Source: Scatosoma sp045654025
GTDB taxonomy: Bacteria; Bacillota; Clostridia; Christensenellales; Borkfalkiaceae
Assembly: GCA_045654025.1 (NCBI GenBank)
Contig: JAZOMO010000037.1
Coordinates: 1-33,808, forward strand
Direction of reading: 5' to 3'
Length of the DNA stretch: 33,808 bases
In this document: piece after piece, positions 32,723 to 33,808 of the stretch
How the letters are laid out: every line of letters starts with the position of its first letter
Position numbering within the stretch: the first letter of the stretch is position 1
Program-made: the position numbers and the translations under genes
The notes under the pieces: model-generated
What the model was told of the DNA's origin: nothing
Databases searched by the model: none
The model's input: only the letters and a program-made list of their open reading frames with translations

Positions 32723-33115
32723 ATGCAAGAGAGACAGACCAAGCAAAAAACGGTGATATACGATGCGCTTTGCACGTTGGATCATCCAACGGCGACGGAG
32801 GTATACACTTGGTTGCAACAGACTTGTCCGACGATTTCGAGGGCGACGGTGTTCCGCGTACTTGCGGGTTTTGCGGAGAGTGGACGGGCGTTAGAGCTTC
32901 GCATGGCGGGCAGTGACGTGCGGTACGATTTCAACACGATGAGGCATTATCACGTGCATTGTCGTGGTTGTGGTAAAGTCGCGGACGTAGAGTTGCCGTG
33001 GAAGGGCAGACTTCCGAAGGTAATGACGAAGGAAGGGGAAGGCTTTACGGTCGAGGGGTACAGCGTAGAATTCATCGGCGTATGTCCTACTTGCCAGAAA
33101 AACGAAAAAGTATAA
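32723..33115 (+). CDS. perR: Peroxide-sensing Fur-family repressor PerR
   Basis: This 130-residue Fur-family repressor senses peroxide by oxidation of iron-bound histidines. Every regulatory metal ligand of B. subtilis PerR has a counterpart at a constant offset of 16: His21, Asp69, His75, His77 and Asp88 for His37, Asp85, His91, His93 and Asp104. The structural zinc is held by Cys80/Cys83 and Cys121/Cys124. Asp at position 88, rather than Glu, is the PerR-type residue. The recognition helix is SRATVFRVL. The N-terminus is 16 residues shorter than in B. subtilis. It has its own promoter, with the start after a GGGGG-type site. In an anaerobe it would control peroxide defence; no target genes lie adjacent. 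Confidence 0.88.
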   Translation: MQERQTKQKTVIYDALCTLDHPTATEVYTWLQQTCPTISRATVFRVLAGFAESGRALELRMAGSDVRYDFNTMRHYHVHCRGCGKVADVELPWKGRLPKVMTKEGEGFTVEGYSVEFIGVCPTCQKNEKV

Positions 33116-33133
33116 AAAGAAAGGAAAAAAGCG

Positions 33134-33162
33134 TTGACATTTTTCTTAAAAAGGGATATAAT
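33134..33162 (+). promoter_or_regulatory. Consensus promoter of tRNA-Gly
   Basis: TTGACA (33134-33139) and TATAAT (33157-33162) are perfect hexamers with a 17-bp spacer, 17 bp before the mature tRNA end. Confidence 0.92.
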
Positions 33163-33179
33163 GAAAACGCTTTTCAAAT

Positions 33180-33254
33180 GCAGGCGTCGCCTAGCGGTAT
33201 GGCGGCAGCTTCCCAAGCTGTTCCCGGCGAGTTCGACTCTCGTCGCCTGCTCCA
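33180..33254 (+). tRNA. tRNA-Gly (anticodon CCC)
   Basis: The acceptor stem GCAGGCG (33180-33186) pairs with CGCCTGC (33244-33250), followed by discriminator T and an encoded CCA. The D-arm has a GCC/GGC stem. The anticodon stem GCAGC/GCTGT encloses the loop TTCCCAA, which gives anticodon CCC for GGG codons. The T-arm is GCGAG-TTCGACT-CTCGT. It is a single tRNA gene with its own promoter and terminator. Confidence 0.95.
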
Positions 33255-33296
33255 AAATAAACGACACACCCAGCGCGGTGTGTCGTTTTATTTTGG
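33255..33296 (+). terminator. Rho-independent terminator of tRNA-Gly
   Basis: ACGACACACC (33261-33270) pairs with GGTGTGTCGT (33277-33286), extended by near-complementary AAAATAA and TTTATTTT flanks. Confidence 0.94.
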
Positions 33297-33395
33297 TAGA
33301 CAACGCGGATTCGACGAGGGTCGAGGGTGGAGCTGCGAGCGAGAGCGAGCATTTTGCCTGCGGAAAAAGGGAAACGAGTAAGATGGAGGGCAAAA

Positions 33396-33780
33396 CAAAC
33401 GGTTGATAATCGTTTGGCGGGGCGCGCCGCCAAAGGCGCGACTCTCGGTCTCACGCAAAGCTGTTCTTTGCGTTCGGTCACGCTCAATGCTACCTATCGC
33501 ATTTCGCTTAACTCGCCCCTAAAAAGCATTATCAATGCTTTTCTTAACGGGCAGCTCGGCTTAACCGCTTGAAACTCAAGCGTTTTTCGTCAACCGCCCT
33601 CAGCGCACCTGCAAAGGTGCATCCCGTACGGGGGCTTGCCGTTTCCCACCTGCGGTGTGAGCCTCGGCAAAGAAAAATACTCGCGTATAGACGCTCGCAT
33701 TTTTCCGAACCCGATGGGTTCGTTATCTTTCCCGTACGGTGTCACATACAGCAAAAAGCACAGGACAATTCGTGTGCTTT
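33396..33780. repeat. Hairpin-dense non-coding region after tRNA-Gly
   Basis: Between 33300 and the window end I see no supported gene. From 33396 on there is a series of perfect stem-loops: CAAACG/CGTTTG (33396-33416), CGCGCC/GGCGCG (33423-33440), ACGCAAAG/CTTTGCGT (33453-33473), AAAAGCATT/AATGCTTTT (33522-33542) with an outer GCCC/GGGC, CGCTTGA/TCAAGCG (33566-33582), GCACCT/AGGTGC (33605-33620), CCCGTACGGG (33623-33632), TTGCCG/CGGCAA enclosing CACC/GGTG (33636-33670), CGAACCC/GGGTTCG (33706-33722) and AAAGCACA/TGTGCTTT (33755-33780). It may be one long structured RNA, a dispersed repeat, or a REP-like cluster. Confidence 0.6.
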
Positions 33781-33808
33781 AATTATGGGGTAGAATGAAG
33801 GTGACCTG

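Noticed and set aside
33134..33406. Frames spanning the end of perR and the tRNA-Gly region
   Set aside because: They cross a promoter, a tRNA and a terminator, and have low-complexity translations.

Overview
The window looks like chromosome from an endospore-forming, anaerobic, gut-type member of the Clostridia (Bacillota). The reasons are a SpoIIR, SleB and YpeB spore cluster, strong AGGAGG-type ribosome sites with near-consensus sigma-A promoters, formate-tetrahydrofolate ligase, PerR, single-chain glycyl-tRNA synthetase and GlnRS. The taxon is inferred from gene content only. No phage, integrase, transposase gene, CRISPR array or ribosomal RNA was found.

Layout. 1-3832 is the 3' part of a very large surface protein with YDG/MBG-type beta repeats around a transglutaminase-like domain. 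3953-5407 holds a ROK sugar kinase and luxS. 5559-8553 is a uxaC-kdgA-kdgK hexuronate operon behind a perfect consensus promoter and a palindromic operator candidate. 8560-8866 is a non-coding inverted-repeat element. 9002-12546 carries a ferritin-like protein, an ABC exporter and a small lipoprotein. On the minus strand, 12641-14994 holds glycyl-tRNA synthetase and a PAP2 phosphatase. 15212-20016 is fhs, glnS and a CvpA-like membrane protein, with another hairpin element between fhs and glnS. fba (minus) and rplM-rpsI (plus) diverge at about 21.1-21.6 kb. 22.5-25.0 kb holds membrane proteins and a TetR regulator. 25.1-29.0 kb holds a small minus-strand gene, a doubly anchored lipoprotein, a zinc-ribbon acidic protein and two tiny minus-strand genes. 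29.1-33.3 kb holds trmL, spoIIR, sleB, ypeB, perR and tRNA-Gly(CCC). The last 500 bp has no gene but is packed with perfect hairpins.

How the genes work together. UxaC isomerises hexuronates, and KdgK plus KdgA finish the route to pyruvate and glyceraldehyde-3-phosphate; the reductase and dehydratase steps are not in the window. SpoIIR signals across the septum to activate sigma-E. SleB and YpeB act together at germination to degrade cortex. The rest is mostly housekeeping (translation, one-carbon metabolism, glycolysis).

I did not find a clear new defence or biosynthetic system. The least explained material is non-coding: a small family of related hairpin elements (8560-8866, 16866-16985, a possible solo end at 28591-28614), short GTGAA-flanked hairpins, and the hairpin field at 33396-33780. 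Among proteins, the two-domain ferritin-like protein, the lipoprotein with a second membrane anchor, the YpeB with an added N-terminal coiled coil, and the overlapping tiny genes at 28.7-28.9 kb deserve a look.
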